From contig RCSZ01000012.1 of assembly GCA_014898425.1 (NCBI GenBank), positions 186,001-250,000 on the forward strand: 64,000 nt of DNA. Direction: 5' to 3'. Origin of the DNA: Botryotinia globosa (taxonomy: Eukaryota > Ascomycota > Leotiomycetes > Helotiales > Sclerotiniaceae). Within the stretch, counting starts at the first letter, position 1, and every line of letters starts with the position of its first letter. Below, piece after piece: positions 1-13,150 of the stretch. Below the pieces are notes generated by a model. It worked only from the letters and a program-made list of their open reading frames with translations. It made no database searches and had not been told where the DNA came from. The position numbers and the translations under genes are program-made.

Positions 1-1578
1 GGATATATAGACTCTGGTACTCATAATGGCGGATTTGTATACACACTTACAGATGTATTTATAGTATTGCGAGTACAGATACAAGCCAATAAGATTGTTC
101 ATCACATCTCTCTTCGTGCTCAAGATTTTCAAACAATACTACCGAGTATATTAACACACATTCCCTGATTCACTGTGTGGAGTCAATTCGAAGTGTCGTG
201 AAGCGGAGACAAGATGACAACCACTGTTGTCACATAAAGAGAGCTCACAATGGTTAGGATTGCGAACTGGGCATAAGAAACCATCAACTCTCTATTCCGG
301 ATTCATGGGCCGCGCAGGTGGGACCCATATTCTAATCTTGACATCGTTCGATATCTTCGTTCTTCGTAATGCATTAGCTTCATCTAGTTTCTCTTGGATT
401 GTGTACTCATCTTCTTAGCTCACATCATAATCCTATTCTCAGTACTCCATAACGTCTTGGAGTTCCTGGGATATATCAACTCGTCGAGTTTGACTACTAG
501 TCACTTTGAGTGTGGAGATTTCTCGTATGATGGGATTGCGATTCGGCTCATGAGATGAGGAATATATTGGGAGAGGTGGAAATAGTAGAGGAAGGAAAGG
601 GGGAGTATTTATAGGTATTAGAATGCCGGTTGCGGGAAAGGTTGGGGTGTGCAGCTGTGTGGTTTGGATTTGGGTGCTGGGAGGTATGAGGTTTTTTGCT
701 GTTGTCTTTCTTGTCGAGAACTTTGCTGCTTATGCATGTGATTTTAGATATGGGAAGGAGTGTTGTGTATAAAGGGTGAGATTATGGGATTATAGGAGAT
801 ATGATGAGAGAGGAGAGATGAGATATGAATTTTTTTGGAAAGAAATGAGATGAGATGGCATGATGAGATGATGGAAGTAGGGGGAGAAGGATTAGAGCTT
901 GAAAAAAATCAAAGATGATAGACTGCAGTAGATAGATATCCAACAGTTATTCACTCTGGGTTGATCACAGTTCGTTGGGATATAATGTATTGATTCAGAG
1001 GATTGAAATTGGAAGGAGGGTCTTCATTAGGACCAAGAAATAGTAGATTGTACCGCCGAGGGAAGAGAACTGTACTAATGTGCTTGGTTATCACAACTTT
1101 GGATGATGGAGATGATTTTATGAGGATTCCAGATCTTGTTATTCTGAAGAATGAAGAACTGAAGATATACAAATTCGATATCAACACTCTTTGATATGGT
1201 AGATGCCTTATCTAAGTAAAGATCTATTCTATCCAGAAACACCGGAAATCCAACATGATGAAGAACACTCCAGCTCCATCTCCGATTGATCAGATATTCT
1301 AATTCCAATACAACTTCCCTTCATAACAATTTCATTCCTACCCCAACATCTCGATTTCCTCCCTTCAACTTCAACTTCATGAGTTCTCATCGATTGACTC
1401 ATTCTATCCAGACTATCATCAATCCACCACCTCACAGCCTCTTACCTCCAAACTCCCTCATCACCATCACCATCAGCACCACTTGACCACTAAGCCTTCC
1501 CTCTGCATCTCCACCCTCCCCCCCAAAAAAGAAACCTCCCCAGAAGCACCGCATCTAAACCTTAAAAAACACATACCC

Positions 1579-1617
1579 AAAATCCAATCCAATCCAATCC
1601 AATCCAATCCAATCCAA
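1579..1617. repeat. Pentanucleotide microsatellite (AATCC)n
   Basis: About seven tandem ATCCA/AATCC units lie in a pyrimidine-rich stretch. No gene is associated. Confidence 0.9.
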
Positions 1618-1982
1618 CACAACTCATACACCACCCATCAAGAAACCAACACCAACCTCCACCCGCGACTTCGCTTCCTCTTAAATAGAGTAGAGTAGAA
1701 TAGAGCAGAGTAAGTCAAAAGACAGAGCAAGAAACGATAAAATAAGCATTACGCATCACATCTCGCATCTCGCACCAACATTAGGGGCAGTGCACAAGCG
1801 AATCGAAGCACCCCACAGCCCACATACAGCCCACGGGCCAGGAGCTAAATTTTGAGTTCATGCCTATGCCTAGCTAGTTACTTGGCGATTTTATTAGATA
1901 GACTAGGAGGATGGGAGGCTAGAAGGCTAGGTAGGTAGGTAACTTTTGTATCTGTATGTGTGTAGATAGGTAGATATATGAG

Positions 1983-2478
1983 TTAGTGAGTTAATAAGTT
2001 AATAAGTTAGTGAGTTAATAAATTAGTAAATTAATAAGTTAGTAAGTTAATAAATTAGTAAGTTAATAAGTTAATAAATTAGTAAGTTAATAAATTAATA
2101 AGTTAATAAATTAATAAATTAATAAATTAGTGAGTTAGTAAGTTAATGAGTTAATAAGTTAGTAAGTTAATAAGTTAATAAGTTAGTAAATTAATAAATT
2201 AGTAAATTAGTGAGTTAATAAATTAGTAAGTTAATAAATTAATAAATTAATAAATTAATAAGTTAATGAGTTAATAAGTTAATAAGTTAGTAAATTAGTA
2301 AATTAATGAATTAGTGAGTTAATAAATTAATGAATTAATAAATTAATAAGTTAATAAGTTAGTGAATTAATAAGTTAATGAGTTAGTGAGTTAATGAGTT
2401 AATGAATTAGTGAGTTAGTAAGTTAATGAATTAGTGAGTTAGTGAGTTAGTGAGTTAGTGAGTTAGTGAGTTAGTGAG
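1983..2478. repeat. 62-unit octamer array varying only by G/A
   Basis: Sixty-two consecutive 8-bp units keep perfect register with no indel. The parent unit is TTAGTGAG. Units differ only at positions 4, 6 and 8, each G or A, and all eight combinations occur (for example TTAATAAG, TTAGTAAA, TTAATGAA, TTAGTGAA). The last seven units (2423-2478) include a pure TTAGTGAG run at the right end. On the complementary strand the variable sites are exactly the three cytosines of CTCACTAA. Confidence 0.95.
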
Positions 2479-5400
2479 TTAGTAGGGCTGAAGATGGAGT
2501 TGAATTTATTTAGTAAGGGTTGATATATAGATATATAGATATAATGCTGCCTGCGATGAGAAGGGTATACCCTGTAAGAATGCAGGATTGGATTGGGGTT
2601 TTCATGTTGGGATTTGATGATGGGGGTTTGGATTTAGACTCTAGAGGGATTGAGAGTGTGTGGACTGGATTAGGGCGAGGAGATGAGGAGGTAAAGTTTC
2701 ATATGTGAATGAATGTTCAACGATGAGTCTATGTGATTTTAGCTGAGCTGAGCTGAGCTAGACTAGGATTTTGATTTGATGTTACTTTATGATATATTAC
2801 ATGATATTAGATTAGGTTATAGTTTTGGAGACTACTGTCGAGATTCATTCACAGGGGGAGTTTGATGCTTATGGTTCTGGTTAGGTAGATAGATAGTTAG
2901 GTAGGCAGATAGATAAATGAATCAAATCATATCAGATCATATCGATCCTCAGATATCCGTCTTTCTTTCCAGGATCAATACTCAAGAAGAGGGATCTACG
3001 CTCTGGCGATATGTAGCGCGAGAACCTAAATCGGACATACAAGAGAGAGTTGTTGAGTGAAGCCTAGAGGTACTAGAGTAGGGGGGGAAGAGGTGCTACA
3101 GATTGCATCATTTTATCTTGTGTTGGATTGATCCGAAGTGTGAAGTCTGGATCTTGGTGTTGGTGTTGGTGTTACTTGAGTTATAACTTATATCCGGATC
3201 CCGAGAGGTGATGGTGGATGAACGAGGTGATGAGTAGGTTAGGAACGCCTATTGACGGCAAGATTATCATTCGTTCATGGAAGACTGCAGAAATGGAACT
3301 AGTCTTGGAAATATCCAGAAAGTGAAGGAGAAGAGACGGTGAGTGATAGGGTTCGAACTCCCTCTTGGTGCAACAGCACTAATGAGCCCCCACCAGTTCT
3401 TTGTCATTAAATTCTCTCATCTGTCCACCGCCATCTCATCTCCTTTCTTTGGGTTCGTCTTGTATAACATGCGATATGTTTTGCCCCCAATTTTTATTTG
3501 CATCATTCCCATGCTCGTAGTCAAATCTCTGACCTAATAACATCATAATATCATTTTCCACCCTTCCACTCATAACAAACTAGTAAGAAACATCCACGGA
3601 CATGCTCGCATCCCCATCTCAATCAAACCAAACCAAACCGGAACTAAATCAGCCCTGTACAACCCCGGGATAGATTCTTAAAACACTCCATCCAGAATGA
3701 CCCCTGGAAATCTCACTTCAGGAGTGAAGCAATGAGATGGGAAATTGCTCTGCTTCACTTGCTTACTGCTTACTTGAATATGGTTCTGACACGCACGCGC
3801 GCACGTACATACATCTGCATTAGGGCAATTTCTTTTCAGATGCAGGAGATAGATGCCAGCATGTTTGTCTTTGTCTCTGTTTTGTCTTGCCTTGCCTTGC
3901 CTGTCTGGTTTGTTTGTTTTGCCACGGTGATGCTATGGTTATGCCGACAAAGGCTATAGGCTCAGCGCAGTATTGACGAGGGAATGGATCCGAGATGTTG
4001 GGCTCGGGCTTCGCGCACAAAGCAAACATGTAGAAACGTTGTGATTTCCCTACCTGTTATTGGGGAATGGGTCTTGGGTATGCCATGCAATGAATGTCAA
4101 GGTATGGGAGAGGAAGCATAGGCAAGTGGCATGTGATTATTGACCTTTGATGTGCTGTAGGGAATAGGCTGTAGTATGAATGCTCATCCAGCGACTTAGA
4201 CCTTGAACACTTCATGGTGCCTTGCTTTGCCCCTTGATTATTGCTTGAGCAGATACATGTGCATGATGTTGAGTTACCCAATACATTTGCGAAATGAGAT
4301 ATCTCCGTTAGTAATGGTAATTGCTAAATGTCAAAGATGGAGATTGAAGATTGAAGATTGCAGTAACATCCCGGAGAACACCCACCTGACACTCCTGACG
4401 CGATTGATGATTCAAACCCCCACTCGAACTTTGATCTCAAATAAACCCATCCAAGCCCACACCCTGCACAGCGGAAGCGCTAGGCAAGTGGTCAGGTAGA
4501 TACCGTGAGATGAAGAGAGGCCGGTCTCACGAAAACGAAATAATGCTTAGCCTTCCTTGGCTTGACCCCCAATTTCGATCCCTCATTCCTCTAACCTAAT
4601 GTACCGTATTAATGGATCATGGTCATTCTCGTATCCATCCATATGAACAGGATACCGAGTAACATAGAAATGAATGATCTCCATTGTGTTCAGTTCCAAT
4701 TGAGTCTCAGCCCAACGCTAACCCCAGTCATCGAAATCCGACTAGCAAATTGCAAGATCCTCAACTCATTTCAGCGCCACCAATCATAGCATTTCATGAC
4801 GAGAATCATTGACATCTCTGACCATTTCCATTACCTATCTCCCTCTCAAATTTCGCCCAAAAGGAAAAATCGTATCAGCGCGCCCACATTGAAGAATTCT
4901 CTTCCACAGTTCTATTGAGCAAATCGGAAGGCTCCAGACACATCCACATTCTCCACGGGAATGAGAATTCTACCCTCTTACTTTTTCCTCTTTCCTCTTT
5001 CCTCTTCCCTCGACTCTTTCCAGTAATTGTGGCAGCACAAGCAATGGAACCGAGATTTAATGCACCAGCACAACGGGGATTCAACCGAAAACCCATGGGA
5101 GCCGGACTCTATCTCCGCACTTGACGATTACTGGCTGGGTAGCGCCATGGTTCGAAACTTTGTGTAGCCTTTGGTCATGCGGCTGTATGTTGCGTAACAT
5201 GAGTTGATTTGAGGAAAGAGGAAAGAGGAAAGGACAGGGTGAGATATTGGTGGAGATCTGTGCGTCGCCATCTTGCTGAAGAATGGCCATTGTTTGGTGA
5301 TTGTGATGAGTGATGATTGGTGAGAAGCAGGAGGTGGATGCTTGATATTTTCCATGTGGGTACTTCACCAGCTTTACAGTACGGCATCTCGTATCTTATG

Positions 5401-6231
5401 AATAGATGGACATGTGCCTGGTATGTATTGAGGGCACCAGGGCATTACTGTAAACCTAAATGCCTCATTGCTTGTAGGTAGATAGACTTTGGGTTGGTAT
5501 CGCCAGCTCAAGGCAAGACGGCAGAGAAGACGAGAACAAACCGAGACACTGGACCCAAAACCGGAGACTCGGATTCATGTAGATGTCAAAGAAACAGTGT
5601 CACATTCCGGGATTTATGGTCAACAAGCGAAGAGGCAGAGGTATGAATCCAGTCTTCGGGAATCTTGATGTTGGAACGGGTAGCGGCGGAGTCAGCCAAC
5701 CTGTCTTTCGGCGTTTGTAAGATTAGATTCGAGGTGATGATAACATCATCATCATCATCATATTGAAGCTGAATTTGATAGATTTGATAGTATTGAGGCT
5801 TTTGATACAGACAGATGATGTACATATTGTGATGAAAATTCGGAATCATGAAGATGGAGAGGTTTCGGGACGGAAGATTCTCATGGTGAATATTGCCTGG
5901 AAGCGAAGGATGAAACAGAAGCAGAGAAGAATGGAAATTGGTTGTAGCCTTAGAGAAAGAAGTGGGGATGATTGGATGATGATGAATAATAATATTAATA
6001 TACCCTTTTAGTTCAAGTGTATTTTGATTATATCTCTGGAGAGTAAAAAGGTCGTAAGAGGAATGGCTCGAGGGTACAAGAAATAGTTTCTGGGTTTTCC
6101 CCATATGTGTTGAGTGATGGAAGGTTTGGTTGGAGTGAGGTTAGTGAAGGGGCGAATCAACACTTGGACTATTTTATCGATGAGCTTGTACCGACTACCT
6201 AGATACGTCAATGTATTAATTATCGTTAATT

Positions 6232-6439
6232 ATATAATATTTATATTTATATTTATATTTATATTTATATTTATATTTATATTTATATTTATATTTATAT
6301 TTATATTTATATTTATATTTATATTTATATTTATATTTATATTTATATTTATATTTATATTTATATTTATATTTATATTTATATTTATATTTATATTTAT
6401 ATTTATATTTATATTTATATTTATATTTATATTTATATT
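6232..6439. repeat. Hexanucleotide microsatellite (TATTTA)n
   Basis: About 34 nearly pure TATTTA units, followed to about 6530 by an imperfect ATTACATCTATATTT array. One frame reads as an artificial Ile-Phe repeat. Confidence 0.95.
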
Positions 6440-7019
6440 ATTATTATTATTACATCTATATTACTATTACATCTATATTTATATTACATCTATATTTATA
6501 TTACATCTATATTTATATTACATCTACATCCATCTAATCTTAAGCAATTCTTCAATCAAGAGATCATCATACGATTACGGAAATCATAATTTCAAAGATA
6601 ATCTTCGACCGGTATCACCTATTGCTGTTCCGTCTCTCCTAGATGACCCCGCCTCGCCCACCCGCATAGTCCCCAACCATTGAAAGGACTCAGAATGCGA
6701 TACGAACCAGGGTCAACGGGTACAAATCCCCAAGGATCGGGGTCTGGAAGTACGCGAGGATAGGGGCTAGCTATATTGAATTGAATCCATCCATCCTGTA
6801 CTGTACAATGTACAATGTACATATGCTGCTGCATCGTTTAGGGAGGCTATTGATAGTGATGATGCGGTGAGGATCCACTTGACTCTTCTTTCATTCAATT
6901 TCATTCGACTACCGTTCATCTCTTGCAGCACTTATTGACCATGTACATGCCAAAGCGTAAGGCCGCAGATTTGCAGCAGCGACCTAGATAGCTATTCTAT
7001 CAATGTAAAATTGGTTCAT

Positions 7020-7058
<39 letters not shown>

Positions 7059-7092
7059 GCTTACCTTACCTTACCTTACCTTACCTTACCTA
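7020..7092. repeat. Adjacent CTGT and TTACC microsatellites
   Basis: About nine CTGT units run directly into about six TTACC units. Confidence 0.9.
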
Positions 7093-9837
7093 CTTATCCA
7101 TATCCCAGATCCCAGATCCCAGTCAATGACCGCCGTCCGGATGCACCCCCAATGCTTCCCTCGCTAAAGCAAACATTTCCCGATATTGATACTGTACATA
7201 CAGTCCTCGTTAACTTTCCCTGTTGATGACAAGAGATTCCCCAAGAATGGAAGAAAAAGAAAAAGAAAAGAAAAGAAAAAGAGGCCTACACTGTCTTTGA
7301 TGCATTTCCCAATTCAATCTTAAATGCGGTACTATGCCACCCTAACCTCATATAACGAAGCCACACGCTTCTCCCTCCTCTAGTCACACCCCAGCAAAGT
7401 TATCTCAAACTCCTAGAATCCCCAAACCAGGCCCATGTCAATCAACGGCACATGAAATTTCACCATGTGCAACCGTGGCTCGATTCCCAATCAAGAATTG
7501 AACGAAGAGAGTGAGAAACAAGATTTTGTTTGTTGAGAGATATAGAAGTCGAATTTTGCAGATCCAAACCATCTTTGTGATTGGCTGATCCCTGATCCCC
7601 CAAATGGATGTGCTACCTGAGGTGTTTCTGTCTTGAGCGGGAGCGACTCATCACATGGCACAGAGATCGCATATCACTACACAATTGGACACGACAGTGC
7701 CGCTGTAGTGAAACATTTATTGCTGTGAAGAAATGGGATTCTCGAGATGGTGAACATTTAATTAGTCGTGATGGATTTGACTTTGATTCCTCTCGAGTAC
7801 ATTTGAAGAGGAGCTCAAGATCTCAAAATTGGGGGGAGGGGGGCGTGATGAAACGAAACAAACCCTCAACAGACAGGAGTTTAATATAACACTTCTTCTC
7901 GACCTTTTTAGCACAAATAAAAAAAGGAAATCAATCCATGTCATACATAATACCTAACAAGTGTAAACCGTTGAGGAAGAACAACAAGCCCGGCCCGAAC
8001 CGAAGCGAAGCGATAACTTACTTTCAATGCAAGCAATAATAGAAAAACCTTCTCACCCCAGGGTTCACGGATCTTGCATCTTCTTCCTCTAGCTTGTGAA
8101 ATCATCAACGAACGAAGAGCCAATAGCAAGGGGAGCTTCTGAACCTTGTTTTGATTTTGCACTCGAGGCAGTCCAGATCGATTACTTTGCAGACAATCTG
8201 GAATCCCTCAATCGCAATAGCATTCCGCTTCGAAGCACCTTGGGTCGTATGCAATACATCGGTAGCATATGTAATTGAAATAAAGGAATCCTGACTCTCT
8301 CGATTCAAATGGTTGGGAGGCAAAGGAAGTTGTGTCGTTTGTTTGGTAGACCTAGGTCTTGGTGCATTTGGCTGAAATGAGGAAATCTGATTCCTCGGAC
8401 CCAAAAACTGCGCATTATCACTGTTCAAAAGGGGGGGGGGGCGGAAATGAAACAAACTCACGTGGTCAGAGGGGAGCTGTGTTCCGGATCCGTGCAGCAA
8501 GCATCGTCCTTCATGCAGATTCTATATTCTATATTCGATATTCGATATGTGTGTGACTGGATATCAGCGCGGCACCTTCTTGTAGGTACACAGACTTATT
8601 AGCGGCATGTGAGGAGGCGAATCAATGTATGTATGATATGTCGATATGCCTGTCCGTAATCTTCTATAGAATACGAGGTTCTCATTCGTAATTCGCGAGG
8701 CACTGAAAACCTAACCCCAAGGAAAATTAATCCATGAAAGCGTAGTCGTAGCGTAGTGGTGATTCCCTTGGTTGTTCTCGGCCTTCGGCTTGCTGGTGTT
8801 TTGGTGGCTCGGTGGCTTCTTAGAATCTTAGCTGCTGCTCACTGATACGCTATGCAACCCAAGTCCCTGCGGGGAAGAGATGGGACCGGCATGGCCCTAG
8901 CTAGGAGCGAGCCATTCTACGTACGACGTACCTAGATGTTATCCAAAATCCATCTCAAGAGATATGAATTCCTGAAATATCCAGGGTTTGATATGGATGG
9001 GTGGGTGGGTGTATGAGATGAGATGTAAAAGTTCAGTCAGTTTGACATCAAAGATGACAACAGATGCCATGGGAATTCTCCGTCAATGGTCTGGAGTGAG
9101 ACCTTTGCACCATTGTCGAAGAAGGCGTTGTGAAGTCCATGCATGCATGTATGCATGCTGAATACGGAAGATGGTTGTCGGCACATTGCATTTGACATTA
9201 CTATTGGGACTTGCCAGGCTGTAGCTCGGTCCAGGGCACACAATGTTTACGAGATTGTCAGCATCTACTCTATCAAACAAGGTAATCTCGTCTTCCTACG
9301 CTACGCGATCCTCACCTCACTCGGATGAAGAGAGTTAGGAAGAGGTGCGAGCAGATGGATGAAAAAGATTCATCCATATACATCGGCGTCATCTTGGTCT
9401 CCCAGCTTAGAAATGTCAAAAATGTCAAACATGGCGCAGTCTAGGGAAGCAGCTGATGTGCCTAGCGATGAATGAAAGCCGTAGTTGCCCGTCAGTAGTT
9501 AACCATTTGACTTGACTCGGTCAGCTAGAAGTGGAGAGGACGATAATAGAATGAGTGAGAGTTATTTTGGATACTAGGTACCTAGATGTGAAGGACTCCT
9601 ATTGACTAGGGAGGGACCTTTATCTTTCTGACATCAACGATAATACCAAGGGGCTGAGACATTGGAGTCCGAAAAGCTTCAATAGTACCATGTCACCATG
9701 AGAGACGGCCCTTTTCATCACTTTGGGGACTTTGGGATGAAATAATTTTTAGTAGGAAGGTAAGATGATTGGATGACATTTGTTGGATATTGATGTAATT
9801 ATCGGTAGTTGATTACGCCGTCGCCATAGACTTTCTA

Positions 9838-10446
9838 TGTATGTATGTGTGTATGTATTTATGTATATATGTATGTATATATATATATATATATATATCT
9901 ATATATGTATCTATATATGTATCTATATATGTATCTATATATGTATCTATATATGTATCTATATATTCATTTATAATCTATCTATATATCTATTTATAAT
10001 CTATTTATAATCTATTTATAATCTATTTATAATCTATCTATATATATATATATCTATATATGTTTCTATATATCTATTTATAATCTATTTATAATCTATC
10101 TATATATATATATCTATATATGTATCTATATATATATCTATAATCTATCTATATATGTATCTATATATATATTTATAATCTATCTATATATCTATCTATA
10201 TATATATCTATATATGTATTTATATATATATATATGTATCTATATATGTATGTATATATGTATGTGTGTGTGTATATATGTATCTATATATGTATCTATA
10301 TATCTATCTATAATCTATCTATAATCTATCTATAATCTATCTATAATCTATCTATAATCTATCTATAATCTATCTATAATCTATCTATATATTCATCTAT
10401 AATCTATCTATAATCTATCTATATATTCATCTATAATCTATCTAAA
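9838..10446. repeat. Compound TATC/TATG low-complexity array
   Basis: About 600 bp of interleaved units: TATG at the left, then ATCTATATATGT 12-mers, then ATCTATCTATA 11-mers at the right. The block structure suggests successive local expansions of different derived units. Confidence 0.9.
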
Positions 10447-11774
10447 ACTAGTGAGAATCAAGAATCAGGAAGAGTGCGAAAAGAAAGTGTGCTATTGCTT
10501 GCTATTGCTAGCTGTACTTTACTTTGGAACCTTGAACCTTGAACCTTGAACATTGAACCTTGCATCTTGCATCTTGCAGCTCCAACCTTGGGGTAAATCC
10601 GCAAAATACTTTACTAGGGACTTATAAGTTAGGTTCACCAGTTTAGGAAATCTAGTGAACTTTCCCCCCATATATGATACATACGCTAATTGCTTAAAAA
10701 TTGCCGTAGTCTAAAAAATTGCGCAAGTTTTTCTTTTCTAAATTTGCCAAGGTGAGCAGGCAACGACAAACCTAGACAGACAGACATTCATTGACTTTGC
10801 AGAAACTCCAACTTATACTCTCCTACAAGTTACAACCCAGGTATCAACAGCAAGTCTCATTGTGCATCATTTCCTATTCAAAGAGTCCAAAATGCTATTC
10901 GGCAGCCTTCAAAATAACTTTGACGTTTAACTTGCTAATCTTGTAGTGTCACAACAGGTTGAAATCCCCCTCCCCCACTTACAGTCTTTCGTGGAAAAAG
11001 CTTGCAAAGAAAGACAAACAAACAACCCAAAGAAGGAAAAACAAAACAAAACAAAACAAAAAGAACTCGAGGGCTTCAATTGGTCGTATGATGCACCTTC
11101 CTTCACTTTGATGGCCAATAGAAATATTTCAATCCTCTTGATGGCCCATCTCGAGGATCATAGCTCGTAAAAGGCGTTGCCAAAATTATATCTCCTATTG
11201 TCCAATCATAATTCTCGCTTCAGCATGCACATCAGACCTCAGCCATCTTATAGCTAGCTAGCTAGCTAGCTAGCTACCTTGGGAGATCGATACCTTGCTT
11301 GTTGATTTTCGTTTGAGTTTCGGCTTGGGATTGATTGACTTAGTAAATCGTTCCCCCGCCCGCCACTGATGATTTGCAGAAAAAGGAAATCGTGTGAGGC
11401 TCTCAAAGACGCTTCGGGCACCCTAAGCCGGCGGTACCTGATGGATGTGATAGCTCAGATTTGGTAGATCACCCACAGACTTGCTCCACCAAATCTAGAT
11501 AGACTTCCAGCAGCTAGATATTGTGTTCCTGCATCAAAGGACCCCCAGTTCGAGTGTTAGTTGGTCAACGCAACAGAGGGTCTTGACGGCTGGCTGCTGG
11601 GCCACGAACTCTAGTTGTCTTTTTCGTTGGGTCTATTCTAGGTTCCTACAATTCGGCCTAAACTGTCGACAAACGACCTTGAGCTAGATCCTACATACAT
11701 CTTGTGCTGCTTGTCAGTAAAGCTTAAAGGAAGCTAATACACTTGAGTTCTTCCTATCAAAGTCTTAGTTGATT

Positions 11775-11797
11775 CCCCCCCCCCCCCCCCCCCCCCC
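11775..11797. repeat. Poly-C homopolymer, 23 C
   Basis: An uninterrupted run of 23 C residues. The length is prone to sequencing error and may not be exact. Confidence 0.85.
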
Positions 11798-12998
11798 AAA
11801 TATCAAAAAATCAAAAAAAATCACTATCATTTGGCCCTTGATCTTGCGCAACGTTCTGTTCACCCGGAAGCTTTATTGATTCAAACTTTGTACGAGTATC
11901 TTTCGGTACCTCCGGCTTTTGGTAACGTCAAATCCAGTTCCAGGAGATTGGAACTCGTTGTAGCCAAAAATCACGTCAACCTGCTCGAAAAAGATTGAAC
12001 TGATATGTCCTAGAAGAGATAGACGTATTGAATACTCCACGTGCTAATGATCAGCAAACATTTTGAGACTTTCCAACCAAACTCGACGGCGTTAGTATCA
12101 ATATTCGGGCATCATATATCTCAACATCTCTCCTCCTTGAACATAGACTGCAGCTTGCAATATACTTATCATACTTATCATACATATCAATATCATTAAT
12201 CTGCAAGATCCTGCTCCTGCTCCTGCTCCTGCTCCTTCAACATCATCTCGCATCAATATAAAATTACGTTACCAGAGAACGTTTCAAGTCAACATCAGGG
12301 ATACAGATTATCATCCATTCATTCATTCATACATCCATCCCTCCATCCATCCATCCATTCTCCGCATATCAAATTTGTTCAGGCGGCAAGTCCAAGGGGC
12401 CATCAGTTGCCAAGCAAGCTTGCACTGTCAAACTTCAGCGAATTGAGATCTCGCTCCTCCCGTCAGTACGTGAATCTTTCCTCGTTGCCGTTCTCATTGT
12501 TTTATCACAATCATTCCATCGACCATTAACCGGCGCATTGGATCAGCCGTGCATTCAAGACCCTGGCCACGTTATACCCTTTTGGTGGAGGGGCATATTA
12601 TCCATTCTTCACCCACAAATTATATTCACCATCCCGAAATCGTCCTTCTTGCATTGTGTCGAGCTTGTTATCCTTGTTCATTCGATCGGAAGTCTGTCTT
12701 TGAAATGCTTCGTAGGCTAACTGCATTATAGCCAACAGTTTTCGTACGTTGGTTCTCAAGAAATTTCTGCAATTTTCTGCAATTTTCCGCAATCTCATTG
12801 TTTCAATTGAACTCGATCGGATTATTCCCCGAAGCAAACATTGAAACCAAATAAGAGGACATCCAGAACCAGAAGGAAGAGTGAAATATTTTCATCTCAA
12901 ATCATAACTTTCTCACATTGATTGCTCTTTGAAACTCTGTGAAAGTACGTACGTACGTACATAGAATACCATACTTGGTTGAGACATTCGAAAGCACC

Positions 12999-13150
12999 CA
13001 CCCAGTCACCCAGTCACCCAGTCACCCAGTCACCCAGTCACCCACTCACCCACTCACCCACTCACCCACTCACCCACTCACCCAGTCACCCAGTCACCCA
13101 CTCACCCAGTCACCCACTCACCCACTCACCCAGTCACCCACTCACCCACT
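12999..13150. repeat. Octamer array CCCAGTCA/CCCACTCA
   Basis: About 18 tandem 8-bp units. The main variation is G or C at one position, mixed along the array. This transversion contrasts with the pure G/A variation of the octamer array at 1983-2478. Confidence 0.9.

Larger units (their letters stand above)
1..12930. other. Long gene-poor tract with many microsatellites
   Basis: No reading frame here shows a recognisable protein, a codon pattern or a consistent exon-intron series on either strand. The ORFs present are short, low in complexity or translate simple repeats. GC content looks ordinary, unlike the transposon island downstream, so this is not RIP debris. Microsatellites are scattered through it and the larger ones are listed separately. 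Unlisted smaller ones include AGCTG units near 2740, TAGC units near 11250 and CTCCTG units near 12221. It may hold non-coding transcripts or distal regulation for the vib-1-like gene, but nothing in the sequence proves that. Confidence 0.6.

Noticed and set aside
3325..3375. tRNA-like GGGTTCGAACTCCC
   Set aside because: It matches a B box, but no A box, D arm or pairing acceptor stem lies upstream.
5090..5165. Possible tRNA around GGTTCGAAAC and around GGTTGAATCC on the other strand
   Set aside because: The T stem does not pair and no cloverleaf could be drawn on either strand.
4983..5235. Inverted CCTCTTT/AAAGAGG tracts at 4983-5006 and 5212-5234 as a transposon
   Set aside because: The match is only between two simple-repeat tracts. 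There is no target duplication or shared flank.
5586..6104. 172-codon minus-strand ORF
   Set aside because: Composition is random, with poly-Asp and poly-His runs, no domain, and no neighbouring exon.
6114..6683. 189-codon ORF rich in Ile-Phe
   Set aside because: It is a translation of the TATTTA microsatellite.
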